From Larix kaempferi (Eukaryota; Streptophyta; Pinopsida; Pinales; Pinaceae): a stretch of DNA of 64,000 nt. Below, piece by piece: positions 1 to 11,704 of this stretch; the stretch's first letter is position 1; each line of letters begins with the position of its first letter. The notes under the pieces are model-generated. The model was given only the letters and a program-made list of their open reading frames with translations, did no database searches and was not told the DNA's origin. The stretch spans positions 4,012,001 through 4,076,000 of the forward strand of contig BSBM01000592.1 of NCBI GenBank assembly GCA_027924585.1, written 5' to 3'. Position numbers and translations under genes: made by a program.

Positions 1-1264
1 ACTTAATGGTCTTTGGCTACTCAAGATCTCATCTAAAATATTTGAATTGCTTTCATATTTTGACTTAATAGTTTCTTCATTGAGCTTCTTTCTAAGCTGC
101 ATAATCTCTTCTTCAAGCTTCTCTGATTTTTGCATTCTCTTTTCGAGCTATAAAACTAGATCCTCTTCAATATTCTTGGCCTCTTCAAGCTGGTTTTTCA
201 AGTTACTAATGATTTGGTTTGACTGTTTGTTATTTTTCTTGGTTTTATCAAGTTTTTCAAGAGCACTAATTAACTCAACTCTTAGATCTACTTCTCCTTC
301 TTCCATTGATTCATCAGCTTGAGCTTGGGCTTCTAATCCCATAAATAGAATCTATGTTCTTCATCTTCACGTGTGTATTCATATTTACTATCTTCCATGA
401 TGTAAGAAATCTTATTTTTCCCTTTTTGAACTTCTTTGAGACTTCTTTCTCATCACTTCCATTTTGTTTAGGATAAGGACATTTTGTAGCAAACTGTCCA
501 ATTCTTCCACAGTTAAAACACTTTAGAGGTAGCTTTCCCTTGTACTTTCCAGTACCTCTCTCAAGCTTCCTGATGAAAAGGGATTCTTCATCATCTGAAT
601 TTCTTGATTGTTCTTGGATAAGATTCTAAATGTTGCTTCTTTATTTGATTGTCCATCTTTTCCTTTTCTCATCTTGTAGGCAGTGAGGATCCCATGTATT
701 TCATCTATTGTCATGTCTTTAATATCATCTCGTTCTTCTAGAGAAGATACTTTTGAGTCATACTTCATTGCCAGGGTTCTTAGTGCTTTGTCCACTACTT
801 CTTGCTCCTCTAATTCTCCTCCAAGGCCTCGAATAGCATTGGCAATTTCATCTACTCTTAGAAGATATTCTGCAATATTTTCTTCCTATTTCATTTTTAG
901 GCTTTCAAAATTGTCTTTTGTATGTCTGAAGTTTTGCATGTTTGGCTTTGGATTCTCCTTCATAGACAATTTTTAATTTATCCCAAGCTTCCTTGGCTAT
1001 CTTGCATTGTGTGACTTTCACAAACACTGAGTTTGTTAACCCATTTAGGATTGCATTCCGATCTTTTGAATTGGCCTCATATTGTTCAAGTTCTTCTTGG
1101 TTTGTAGGTAGGTTGTCTCCTATATTATACTTCTTTTCAACTGCTCTCAAAACCTTCCATCCAAGAGCCATTAGATGACACTTCATTCTAGCACTCCAAT
1201 ATGCATAGTTACTTCCTGCGAATAGTGGAGGTCTATTGGTAGCTAATCCTTCTTGCTGATCCAT
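1..1264 (-). pseudogene. Copia-type gag, broken (element C1)
   Basis: This is the N-terminal part of a Ty1/Copia gag read leftward and cut by the window edge. The start at 1264 (MDQQEGLATNRPPLFAG) runs through a DUF4219/UBN2-like region with WSARMKCHL and AWDKLKIVYEGES. It continues in later frames (about 900-523) and reaches a retroviral zinc knuckle at about 484-525, CFNCGRIGQFATKC, where the usual His is Gln. A coiled, acidic stretch follows toward position 1. At least one in-frame stop (near 885) and frame changes make it non-functional. The ATG is chosen because it lies about 55 bases inside the primer-binding site. The pol part would lie to the left, outside the window. Family assignment is firm; lineage is not determined. 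Confidence 0.85.
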
Positions 1265-1318
1265 TGTGGTCTTAATGAGGATCTTCCTTCTAGTGGTTAA
1301 ACTATAGTGAGGGATCCT

Positions 1319-1330
1319 GCTTCGATACCA
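1319..1330 (-). other. Primer-binding site of C1
   Basis: On the minus strand the sequence is TGGTATCGAAGC, close to the initiator tRNA-Met primer site TGGTATCAGAGC. It lies two bases from the TGTTGG...CCAACA-type LTR edge at 1333 and just upstream of the gag start, which fixes the orientation of C1. Confidence 0.75.
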
Positions 1331-1332
1331 AT

Positions 1333-2500
1333 TGTTGGAATATCCAGCAATACTAAGAGGGGGGGTGAATCAGTATTGCCTTATTTTTCCTTTTATTAAA
1401 AAAATTAGTGCAAGACACACAAATAAACAAACAATTTAGGACGCAATATTTTATCGTGGAAACCTCAAAGAGAAAACCACAAACTCATACTCATTAGTAA
1501 GATGAATTTTACAAAATTGTCTATCTGCTTCTACAGAAAGGATGCAACTACACCCCAGATTTTGCCTGCTGCTACAGACGAGGATGCTACAACACCCCAG
1601 ATCTTCTTCTTGCCGCTACAGGAAAGGATGCAACGACACCCTGTTCTCCAGCTTCTACTGGATGGAACCTAGGATGCCCAACATGCTTCCTGCCTACCCT
1701 AGCACCACCCTACCACCCTAAAACTGATCTGGTCAATCTTCCAGATCTCTTTCTTTTGTTTTTGTCACAACTTATTCATCTTGCTGGTCTCTGACTTCTT
1801 GCTCTGCTCCTTGATCAGAACTGCCGAGACACACTTTCATTTGCTTTTGATCTTTTGATTATATACACATTCTTCATTCATCTCTTCAAGTCTTCATACC
1901 CTTTCAACTCGCACCTCTTCAAACTGGAAAGCCACATCTTTTCATTCTGGACAAACACGCCTTTTCAAACAATCATGATCTTTCAATCTCGTGCCCTTTC
2001 ATATCTCTATTATAAATATTTAATTAATTAATTATAACTCTGTTTATACTCTGATAAACGCCCTGTTTATTTCGTTTTTAATTCATTAATTAATTAATCA
2101 ATTAATTCATTAAACTCTGTGATCTTCTTTTAGAATTGCTGGCTTCATCCACTCAGGCTGGAGGCTATCTTTCTTTCATGCCTGCGAGCTCTCTCTCTTC
2201 TCTGGCCGCAGGTTTCACACATATACAGGACTGCTGGCTTCCTGTCCAAGGCTACTCTTCCAGCCCGTGGGATTCTTTCCTCCTTTGCGGGCTTCCTGTA
2301 GGTCTCATCATGTTGGCTTACCTTCCTCTCACGCCTGCAGGCTCTCTTAATCCCCTGACGTAGGCATATTAAGCCTTTGTGGGTTTAACCTTAAGCAGTT
2401 GCGGGCATATTAAGCCCTTGTGGGCACCCTTAGCCTTCAATGCAGGCATAACAAACCCTTGAGGGCTTAACCCTAGCTCCATGCGGGCATATTAAGCCCT
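1333..2500 (-). mobile_element. 5' LTR of Copia element C1 (outer edge approximate)
   Basis: The inner edge is clear: on the minus strand the LTR ends CCAACA, followed by AT and the primer-binding site. A minus-strand TATA box, TATATAAT, at 1858-1865 gives a U3 on the right and an R-U5 of about 500 bases on the left. The outer edge is not visible because the partner LTR is outside the window. It probably lies near 2500, where a different tandem repeat begins; the alternative TTTCAACA end at 2552 would overlap that array. The poly-C/G tract and GATTCACCCCCC motif next to the inner edge recur at the end of LTR Z (23161), a common Copia LTR ending. Confidence 0.6.
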
Positions 2501-2502
2501 CT
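2360..2502. repeat. 41-bp tandem repeat, about 3.5 copies
   Basis: Copies start at 2360, 2401, 2442 and 2483, an exact 41-base spacing. Each begins with a variant of GCGGGCATATTAAGCCC, whose GGGC and GCCC arms can form a small hairpin. It sits in the probable U3 of the C1 LTR, so it may be an LTR enhancer-type repeat; that role is inferred. Confidence 0.8.
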
Positions 2503-2503
2503 C

Positions 2504-3560
2504 CAATACTTAGCCAATTTTCCTTAGCCCTTTTTTCTTTTTAATTTCAACATGCAAAATGATATTTTTCACCTACTTTGGGAGGCCAAAATATCACACA
2601 TGTGAGTCTCAAAGAGAGCACTGATTTCATGGCTGGATAACCAGTCCACTAGGAAACAAGACCATTCCACCCTTAGAATTTACTGAGACAACCTGAGGCT
2701 TTGGAGGGCATTTCAAAATGGCTTCTCAACCTCTTTTGAACATCAAAACATATTTCTTCCCATTTTGGCAGACTCCTATTTCACACGTGTGAACACCCAG
2801 AAGGAAACTAACTCCATGGCTGGATATCCAGTTCATCAAAGAACAAGACCATGCAATCTGATGAATTTTATTATCAACAGAACCCCTCCTTGTGGGAATT
2901 TCCAAATGCCCTCTCAAACTCCTTTTCTAACACTTAGTCATTTTTTATACTTTGAATATGCAAAACATATTTTTTCTTCATTTTGGCAGATCCATATTTT
3001 CTTCCTCAGTGACCCTTTGAACAAACTGAGACCATGGTTGGGTAGAACAAACACCAACCTACAATATCCCCATGTGGTGCGGACATTTCCTTCAATACAG
3101 AATTTGTGGTGGGCATTTCCCCAAGGCCACCTGGACTAGTTTTTCCAACACTTAGTTATTTTCAAGACTTGCTCCAAATTTATTCTAAAACCCTAGTTTG
3201 GTAGACTTCTAACTTTCACCTCATAAATGATTGAGGAAGTATGAGACCATTAATAGGTATAAAAATCAACACACTACAGCCTGGTCATGTGCTGCGGGAA
3301 TTTATATTAACCTATGATTTGTGGAGGGCATCCCCTTGAAGCTACTTAGTCACTTTTACTTTCACTGATGCAAAAACCTGTTTTGTCAGGCCTATATCTT
3401 TCTCCTCGTAAATAATTTAGGCAAACTGAGACCATGACTAGATAGCCACTTCAACAAGCTATAGCCTGGTACGATGATGTGGGCATTATTCTCAAACCAT
3501 GAATTATGGAGGGCATCCTCTTAGAGCACTTTTGACTAATTTCCTATACTTGATCATTTC
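2504..3560. repeat. Degenerate tandem array, unit about 180-220 bp
   Basis: Five to six diverged units follow each other, starting near 2504, 2715, 2929, 3150, 3343 and 3521. Recurring landmarks in each unit are ACTTAGTCATTTT, ATGCAAAACATATTTT, TTTTGGCAGA, AAACTGAGACCATGG, GCCTGGTCATGTGGTGCGGG and GTGGAGGGCAT. Short open frames here run through the repeats and have no protein family features. The array is old satellite-like DNA or the remains of a repeat-rich element. Confidence 0.7.
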
Positions 3561-4675
3561 TCTCAATTTTTCTCCAAACTAACAAATTTCTTTATAACTA
3601 GGTCAAAATGCAATAATGACATCATGAGGGTACTAGAGCATCATTAGTTGGATTTTTATCTTCGTCAACCATTCCACATCATCATGCATGCCATGTCATC
3701 ACCTCCTTTGTCTTTCACTAAGTTCACCTTGCCATCATGTCCTTGGTTATTCCTTTGTCATCACTGAACTCCTTTTACATCAATGACAACCATATCCAAC
3801 AAGGTATACTTCCTTTCTTTTCACAGATCTTTGAGATGTATTTTGAGTATAATAGTAGCAAAATTTACTAAGCATGACCTACTTATTGCATTGTTAGGAC
3901 CCTGTGCTTCTCTTGCAAACATTGCCCCTTCGGAATCACCTCAGATGACACGGAGGATACCTTTGGTACCACTGCCATTGGTATTTCCTCCCCCCTCCAC
4001 CTACCAAGGGTATGGAAAGTACATAATATAGTTTGGTATTCTTTGAACATTCATTTTGTTATCAAGAGTTGAATTTCTCTATAATTGTTATCATTTTATT
4101 TGCAAATAAATTTACTCCATGCATATAAGATCAGTCTGCTTAGATTTCGCCTTATTTCTGTGTATAAAGAATCAAGATACATTATGTGTGACTAACTTGA
4201 TACATTCTTTTTACAGATTGCGGTTCAATAGCTTGCACTCAACCATTGACTTCTACTCCTCCTTGTGCACCATGTGGTTGTGTATATCCAATGCAAGTGG
4301 AGCTTGAACTTGGGGTAGCACTTTATGCCTTTTTCCCATTGGATTCAGTGCTGGCCGCATAGATAGCAGAATGAAATTTCTTTAAACAAAGCCAAGTAAG
4401 GATAATGGGAGAAAATGAAGATGCCCAAGATTAGGAAAAGACATTTGTGATTCTTGATTTGGTACCACTTAGAGAAAAAATTGACAATACAACTGCATTC
4501 TTGATTTTTGAGAGATTTTGGCAAAAGAAGGTTATCATTAACATGACCCTTTTTGGTGACTATTAGGTAATCTTTGTTTCTTACCTAGGTATGTGACCCT
4601 TTTCCAGAATTTGGCAAGATGGTGTTAACTGTTGGGAATTTTATTCTCATATAAATCCATAAGGAATTCTATTTA
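3561..4675. other. Unassigned spacer
   Basis: AT-rich sequence with only short open frames (the longest about 80 codons). I recognise no domain, RNA gene or terminal repeat here. Confidence 0.5.
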
Positions 4676-4746
4676 AGGATGCTAGCTCAATGGTAGAGCA
4701 CCTGCCTTATAGGCAGGAGGTTGGTGGTTCGATTCCTCCGTGCCCT
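4676..4746 (+). pseudogene. tRNA-like sequence, anticodon UAU, degenerate
   Basis: The cloverleaf can be laid out by eye. The acceptor 5' arm is at 4676-4682, then TAGCTCAATGGTAGAGCA forms the D arm. CCTGC/GCAGG is a perfect anticodon stem around loop CTTATAG, giving anticodon TAT (isoleucine). The T arm has the GTTCGATTC core, and the 3' acceptor arm ends at 4746. Defects are an A-C mismatch and two G-U-type pairs in the acceptor stem and a U-U mismatch in the T stem. No intron is seen. It could be a decayed tRNA gene, an organelle-derived tRNA insertion, or the tRNA head of a SINE; no SINE tail is recognisable. Function is doubtful. Confidence 0.5.
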
Positions 4747-4768
4747 ATATATATTCTGAAACCACTAA

Positions 4769-4804
4769 AAAGAGATAAATGACCAAAATTTGTATATAAA
4801 TGAC
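4769..4804. repeat. Partial copy of the MITE terminal repeat
   Basis: The stretch AGAGATAAATGACCAAAATTTG and following bases up to TATAAATGACCACT repeats the sequence found just inside the MITE terminus at about 4820-4866. A partial terminal-repeat duplication or an older nested copy lies directly against the element. Confidence 0.55.
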
Positions 4805-5246
4805 CACTAGTACAACATGAGAGATAAGTGACCAAAAAAATGACAAAAATATGCATATAAATGACCACTTTTGAGTTGGTAATCACGGATAGCAAATTAG
4901 AGGTCATTTATCACATGACAAAAAATGTGGTCATAAATTTGGTCATTAATTGTGGAGTTGGCAATCGTTGGTATCAAATTAGTGGTCATTTATCACGTGA
5001 CAAAAAATTTGGTCATTAATTGTGACAATTAATGACCAAATATATGACCAAATTAATGACCAAATATACGACCAAATATATGACCACAAGATAAGCTATA
5101 CATGACCAAGCTAAATATGACCAGATTTTTGGTCGCATGATAAATGACCGTTAATTTGTTACCAGTGGTCACCAACTCAAAAGTGGTCATTTATATGTGG
5201 ATTTTGGTCGTTTTTTTGGTCATTTATCTCTCATTTTGTACTAGTG
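4805..5246. mobile_element. CACTA-type MITE with long terminal inverted repeats
   Basis: The left end CACTAGTACAACATGAGAG and the right end, read in reverse complement as CACTAGTACAAAATGAGAG, are near-identical. The inverted match continues for roughly 120 bases (through AAATGACCACTTTTGAGTTGG). The core is a series of short GGTCATTTAT/ATAAATGACC and ACCAAATATATG units typical of sub-terminal transposase-binding repeats. No transposase is encoded. The 3-bp flanks GAC and ATC do not match well. The right flank is Gypsy integrase but the left flank is not, so the insertion site has been rearranged. Confidence 0.8.
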
Positions 5247-8200
5247 ATCTACATTTGTCCATCGGTTTGGGGTGGAAGGTAATCAATTTGGTCATCTTGG
5301 TGTCCATCATAAGCCATACGTTGGACCATAAAGTACTTAAGAATCTATTACATTGATATGAAATAATAGTCCATGGGAGACCAAAGTGAACCTAAACACA
5401 CTCGAAGAAGTGCTTAGTAGCAACCACTACCATGATTGTCTTCTTACAAGGAGTTAAAATTTCCATCTTAGAGAATCGGTCCAGAACCACAAATACACGG
5501 TCGTTTCCATGCTCATTTGAAGGCAAGCCAGACTTGTAGTCCATGGAGACATATTCCAAAGGCCTATTTTGGGTAGAAAACAAAGTTTACAACCATTGCT
5601 TCTTAATGGTAGTTTTGGAAATGGCAAGGGCGATGCAACATCTGATGTACTTTCCAACATCTTGTTGGAGCTTCGATTAGTAGAAGTGATTTTGAAATAC
5701 TACCACGATATTCTCTACATCAAATGCATTTCCACTTGACTGTAATGCCTCTCCCAGATCAACTTCTTATACTCTTATGAAGGAACACAAAGTTAGCCAT
5801 GATGGCATAAAATTTCATCATAGAGATGAAATTTTGAGATCAATCTTCTTGGGTGAAATACCTCATAGGAAACAACAAAGTTAGGGTCACTATTGTACAA
5901 CTAGGGCCACTTGGAGGTCTTTTGTCTATGAGATTTGAGCATGGTAGTCAGCGTAGCAATTGGATGTTGGATGAGGTAGTATAAAACTCTATTTGTGCTT
6001 CCCTTATTGTACTTGATGTCTGGGACTGGAACTCTTGCAGGTATGTGGATCACTTTTGATGATGGTCATTCCATAACTTTCCATGTTTCTGCATGAATTG
6101 CAGTGGATTTTCATCAATGTGGATGATTGTCTCCTTCCATAGGATGTAATGTTTCCATTGGTGGTAGGCCTACATAATGGAGTACTTATCCTTTTCATAG
6201 GTGGGATACCGACGGATAGAATCAGAGAGTGTCTCGCTATGATATGCCACTAGATGTCCCTATTGAGTGAGGACTACACCAATAGCATAGTTAGAGGCAT
6301 TTGTATCAATCTTGAAAGGATGTTGCAAGTCTATTAGAGTGAGGACTGGAGTCAAGCGGAGGTGTCATTTCATATCCTCAAATGATCTATGTTGTGACAC
6401 ACCCCAAGAAAACTTAGCTTTGGCTCCATCCTTAGTCACTTGGATCAAGGGATAAGTAATATGAGAGAACCCCAACATAAACTTGTGATAAATTTTTGTG
6501 AGGCATAAGAAGCAATGGATCTCTGTTAGAGTCATCAGGGTTGGCCAGTCATGAATGACTTAAATTTTTGCTAGAGCCACATGCACCCGATGTTCATCCA
6601 TGATGTATCCTAGCTACTAAATTCTCTCCATGCCAAACAAACACTTCTCCAAATTGTCTCACAAGGTGCTCATGATTTGTTAAATATGTAGAGAATGTTC
6701 CACCCAAGTTTTGTTGAAGATGAGTATTTTGTCCAGATATATGACCACAAAAGAGTTTGTCAATGCCCGCAATATATCATCCATCATTCTCATGAATGTT
6801 TTTGGGGCATTATTGAATCCAAAAGGCATGACCAACCACTCAAAAACACTTTATTTAGATTTGAAGGTTGTCTTCCACACATCGGTTTGCTGGATTAGGA
6901 CCTAGTGGTATCTTTACTTCAGATAAATCTTGCTAAAGAACTTCACACCCTTAAGATAATCAAGAAGATCATCAATCTGAGGGATTGGGTATTTATTCTT
7001 GATGGTGATTTTGTTCAAGGCTCTATAATCAATGCAAATTCAACATGTCCCATCCTTCTTTTGCACCAATACAATTGGAATCCCATAGGGTGAGGATCTT
7101 AGCCCAATGTGGCCCTTTTGGATGAGATCTTGAATCTAACTTTTTATTTTCTCATTCTCTAGAAGAGAGCATCTATATATCAAGCCATTAGGAAATCCAT
7201 GTATCAAATCAATTAAGTGTTTAACCTACTAGCGCAGAGGCACCCGTTTAGGTGAAGAAAATATATCTTTGTATTCCTCTACAATATCTTCCATCTACTT
7301 TTGTTGCGTAGAGATTCCTCATGATGAGGTTGTGGCGGTCGTAATGAATTTCCATCCACCTTCTAATCAAACCATGAAGAGGACAAATTTACCAGTTTGA
7401 GATATTACCTTCCAACTCTGCTTTGCTGAGATCAAGGAAACTACAGTCGTTATAACTGCCTCGGGTACCCTGTAGATTTGGCATCCCAAAGTAATAATGA
7501 CACTATAAGGCCTGGACTCATAAATAGAATTATGTTTCCACATATAGGTTTGTCCTAAAAGAACATAAAAAAATTCAAGTGGGGCAACATTACAAAGTAC
7601 CTAACTAATATCGCATGTTTAACTAACTAATAGATGGCATTTCTAACTAATGTGAATGTCGCATCCTTGGTAAACCAATCGATGGTGTATGGTTGGGGGT
7701 GTGGCATTTTCGGCAACTTCAATCTCTTGATGACCTCATCAAAGATTAAGTTCTTCTAGCTACCACTGTCAATCATGAAATGTAGTGGAGTCCCTTTCAC
7801 CCACATCTGTGAGTGGAAAATTCGATCCCCTTCCTCTGGCTCCTATGGCTCTTCTAGTTGGTGTTGATGTCCAACATTGACATGATTCTAAATCATTGGA
7901 ACATAATGTCAAAGGAGAACTCCCTTAACTCCATCACTATCCTATTACATCTTGACCATCGATTCCAGATTGGAGCACTCATCACAACCATATTCAATTT
8001 CATAAAAAGTGTCTTCATTTGACCCTTGTGTTGCTCATCTAAAGTTTCATCATGTTAGAGTCATGAATTCCTTGTTGGTCTACTTATGTCGGTTTTTTTA
8101 GTCGTCATTGATATAAACTATTTCACTAGATTTTCTGATATGCGTCATCATGTACCTATCACACCTATTGTGAGAAGTTGCATCATGTCCTTTACCCCTT

Positions 8201-8320
8201 TTGCCAATCATGGAAAGTTTCAATGTGCATCTTGTTGGCAAAAGTCTATTTTTAATTAGGCATCATTCATTTATTAGCATTGTCACGCCTTTGTTCCAAA
8301 ACAAAATTTTACCCTAATCA
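5247..8320 (-). pseudogene. Decayed Gypsy gag/protease/RT/RNase H/integrase (G1)
   Basis: Read leftward, the remains of one Ty3/Gypsy polyprotein are in order. A gag end lies at about 8320-7900 and a protease with HFMIDSGS near 7770. The RT begins near 7200 with SSPYGIPIVLVQKKDGT and [17 protein letters not shown]. Its catalytic box reads IYLDK near 6730 instead of YLDD. RNase H has KIDTNASNYAIGVVL near 6310. The integrase core at 5583-5392 has VSMDYKSGLPSNEHGNDR and VVLDRFSKM. It ends at PPQTDGQ (about 5255) exactly where the MITE begins. Many stops and frameshifts show old age. No LTR is identifiable. Confidence 0.85.
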
Positions 8321-11300
8321 ACACATCCAAGATTCTCCACTTCCCATTGGTATCGCCATTATCATTCCCGAGAGTAAGGGGCAAATTTGATTTCTTTCAA
8401 CAATATGACAATATGATATTTTTTATTTTCATTTATCTTGGAAATAGTAATGAAAGGAATTGGGCAAGGCGAGTAAAGGGGAGACATCATTAATAAAGTA
8501 AAGATCCCCTCCAGGTCTACTATTCGAAATTCCTTTTAAAAAAGGAGGTAAAACCCCAAAATAGGTCCCTTGAACTTTACCAAACATTTTTCAAAAGGAC
8601 TCATCTTAACATTATCCACTCTTTCAAAAATGAAAAGTAGCCCTCCCCTTAGGTGCCTCATGCCCAAAAATTCTTTAAATTAAAATGGGAATGATTTTTT
8701 CTGAGACTCAAAATGCCAAAGCGAAAGTTCACTTTAAGAGGAGGGGTTATGCATTAATTGCACCTGATCACGTTTCCCAAGCTAGAATTTTCACTTGTTA
8801 TTAAGGGTTTATTATTACTATGTAAAGGAAATGGTGAAGTTTGATATAGTGTCAAAACTTAGGATGCACATCTTTTATACGAGTTGTGTCATAAGGTTGA
8901 GGTGTTACATCAAATTCAAGGATGCATATAATTATGTGAGATATAATTTTGAGTCAATCGAGACACAGATAGTGTTTTTTTATTCTACAGGAGTGTTGAA
9001 AATATATGACATCGTGATCATGGAATATCCCTTTGTGTGAGTAGTCATTTTGTTGATATTTATGGAAGTGATGGAAACACTAGCTAGATAAGAATCCAGG
9101 TTTTTGGTGCTTGTGTATTTCACCCCATCAATTACAATTGATTTCTTCTTGGGGAATCATGCATTTAGATTGTATATTTAGTTATACAAGGAAATAATGT
9201 GAATGAGGTACATTAACAGTTTTTCCTTGGATCTCACAGTCCCATCAAGAGTCGAGATTAAATTTTTAATGTAGAGAAACATGAAACATGCTTTTAATGG
9301 CCAAGATAGAAAATGTATATATGTTTAATAAATGCCACAATAGTATTACGCAAAACAAAAAATTCATGTATGGAAACCGGATTACGAAACATTCCATTTC
9401 CTATACATTCATTCATCGGCCAAGCATATGAAATGCTAAAGATTTCCAAAACACTTGATCTTTCTGGAGCATTCGAAATGCCTTGGCCACCTTTTGATTG
9501 CATTTAAATGCAAGGAAAATGACACAAGGGGAATCACACTAGAGGTAAGGAGCACCTTGTATTTTTTTCACTTTCATACTTCAATCGTCCACGAACTTAA
9601 TATTGCGGCGATGGTAGGTAGGACTACTTCCAGGTCCATCCATTAGGGTGAAGGAAGAGTGTCCTTCCATTGAAGGTATGCTATGTTTTCCTACATATTT
9701 TTTGTTCTTATCTATATATATTTTAAAGACTGGTATCTTCATGCTTGCAAGTTTCTTTCATGATAATATGAGTGTGGAGTACTCACGTTGTCTAACTCCT
9801 GACAAAACCTGGAACATTGAGAATGGCATAAATTCTCTAAAGCCTCCTATTCTCAAGGGTCTAAAACCAATCACAACTTCTTGTTGTGCTCTTTAATCTA
9901 AATCAAATAGCTAAAGTAAATAATTTCATTCTATAAAAACACTTACAACTTCAAGTTAATTACCTCACAATGTGATTTATTTTTATGCACAACCCATAAT
10001 GAAATCATTATGCAAATCTGATTTTTGGCTTAATCGAATGTACTCTTTCTTGATATGTGAAGTAACTAAAGCAATCCGAAGTATACATCATAAATATTTT
10101 AATATTTTGGCTTTCCTCAACTAATGCCTTCAATTTGATTTCATTAATAGATCATTTTCTCTTTAAAAATTATTTCATAATTTTGTTTTTATACATAATT
10201 TGCAACTAATTTCTTTTTTCGTTTTATTTCCTTAGTCAATCACTTCTTTGTTTTTGAAATTATTTCATAGTTATCTTATATTATCTTGTACATATTTTTT
10301 ACTGACGCTTTCAAATCTCATAGATTGTTAGGGCATTTACTTAATTTACTCGTTAGCACTTTTAATTCATTAATGCATATGATTCTATCAACTAAGCTTG
10401 CGAATACGAAGCAGTATACAGGACAAAAATTGCAATTTTCAGGGGTAATTTTAACGGGATTTAATAAAAAAAAGGTCGAAAAATTGGGGTGTTTTGGTTT
10501 CTCTTTATCTTTAACGAGAGTTAATAGATTTAATAAAAAAAAGCCAAAAAATTGGGGCGTTTTGGTTGCTCTTTATCTTATGCGTGGGAATCCCATTTAG
10601 GAGGGGAAAATGTGAGAGGTTTGTTCACTCTACTATGCAGGTGTTTGTTCACCAGTAGTCACCAAGTGCCAAGCAATATTCTGTGGATGCATTAACACAA
10701 GAAGATTTGTGAAACCAGGCTGAGACGTGAAACTAATATTATGTTGAAGGCATTGATGTGCTTAGAAATGAGAATGATGAGATTATTAATGGTAGAATAA
10801 CCTACTTGTAGCTAGGGTTTGTTAGGCCATGGGAAGGGAAATGTGCACACATGCACATGAAACGCAAACAACGTAAATTCAGTATTTTACAACGCCAAGT
10901 CGTGCGATAGACTAAAGACACGCACAGGTGGCAACAGAAAGTCACAACGATCATGGTAGAGGTTCCATGTATAAATAATAATAATTAAGAGCATAAGGAT
11001 CATGGGTTAACTTGTGGACACAGGTATAACGCTGGACAGAGCACGGGAAAATGACTTTAAACCCTAATCAACATGCATAAGTGACTGTAACAGTGCACCC
11101 ACAAGCATGCATAAGGTAGGAGTCAATAGACACCGGTGATAGACAAGTCGTCCACCAACAAGAATTGAAGGAGGCAATAGACCGAAATAATATAGTGGAC
11201 TTATCATACCATAGTCTGGTCGCAATCATAAATATGTGAGATGTTATCATCAAACAAGAAAAAAGGAAAACCCTAGAAGACTATGCAGGGGAACTGTGTA

Positions 11301-11369
11301 TACAAACATGCAGGATATGAACAACGAACCTAGAGTTATGGTTGAGGATACTTGCCTCTACCCAATAGA
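8321..11369. other. Unassigned AT-rich spacer with old repeat traces
   Basis: No protein family is recognisable. A 50-base segment at 9005-9055 matches 11370-11425, and 10350-10400 matches 11480-11520 in the same order, so part of this stretch is probably a decayed Gypsy 3' end and LTR related to G2. A short segment at 9340-9507 reads as protein-like in both orientations but is not assigned. Confidence 0.4.
10458..10596. repeat. 69-bp tandem duplication
   Basis: Two imperfect copies starting at 10458 and 10527 share GATTTAATAAAAAAAA, AAAAATTGGGG(T/C)GTTTTGGTT and CTCTTTATCT. This looks like a local duplication with no sign of function. Confidence 0.75.
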
Positions 11370-11700
11370 TCAGACATCATGATCATGGAGTATCCCTTCC
11401 TGTGAGCAGTCATTTTGCTAATTGCGTCAAAGAGGCGCATTCTACAACCTAGTAGGGGGAGATGTGTAACTCCTTCCTATTAGTACTTTTAATTAATTAA
11501 TGCATATAGTTCTTTCAAATAACCTATTGAATCCCATTCATTCGAGGGATTTCAGCATCACTTGGGTTTCCATCCCCATCTTCCCCTTGACCAGACCTCC
11601 AAGGGTGTTTTTTTCAATGTTCTTGCCTGAGTCGATCTGAGCATCAACATAAAATGGGGACCACTAGGGATAGGTTCGTATCTATCTTTTGAATTCTTCC
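11370..11700 (+). mobile_element. Gypsy 3' end: polypurine tract and LTR start (G2 family)
   Basis: The sequence CAACCTAGTAGGGGGAGA (about 11445-11462) followed by TGTGTAACTCC at 11463 has the form of a polyprotein end, a polypurine tract and an LTR start. A similar junction occurs at 51040-51070. The LTR right edge and a primer-binding site are not clear before the gag-like frame begins near 11705, so the LTR may be truncated. Confidence 0.5.
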
Positions 11701-11704
11701 TAAT

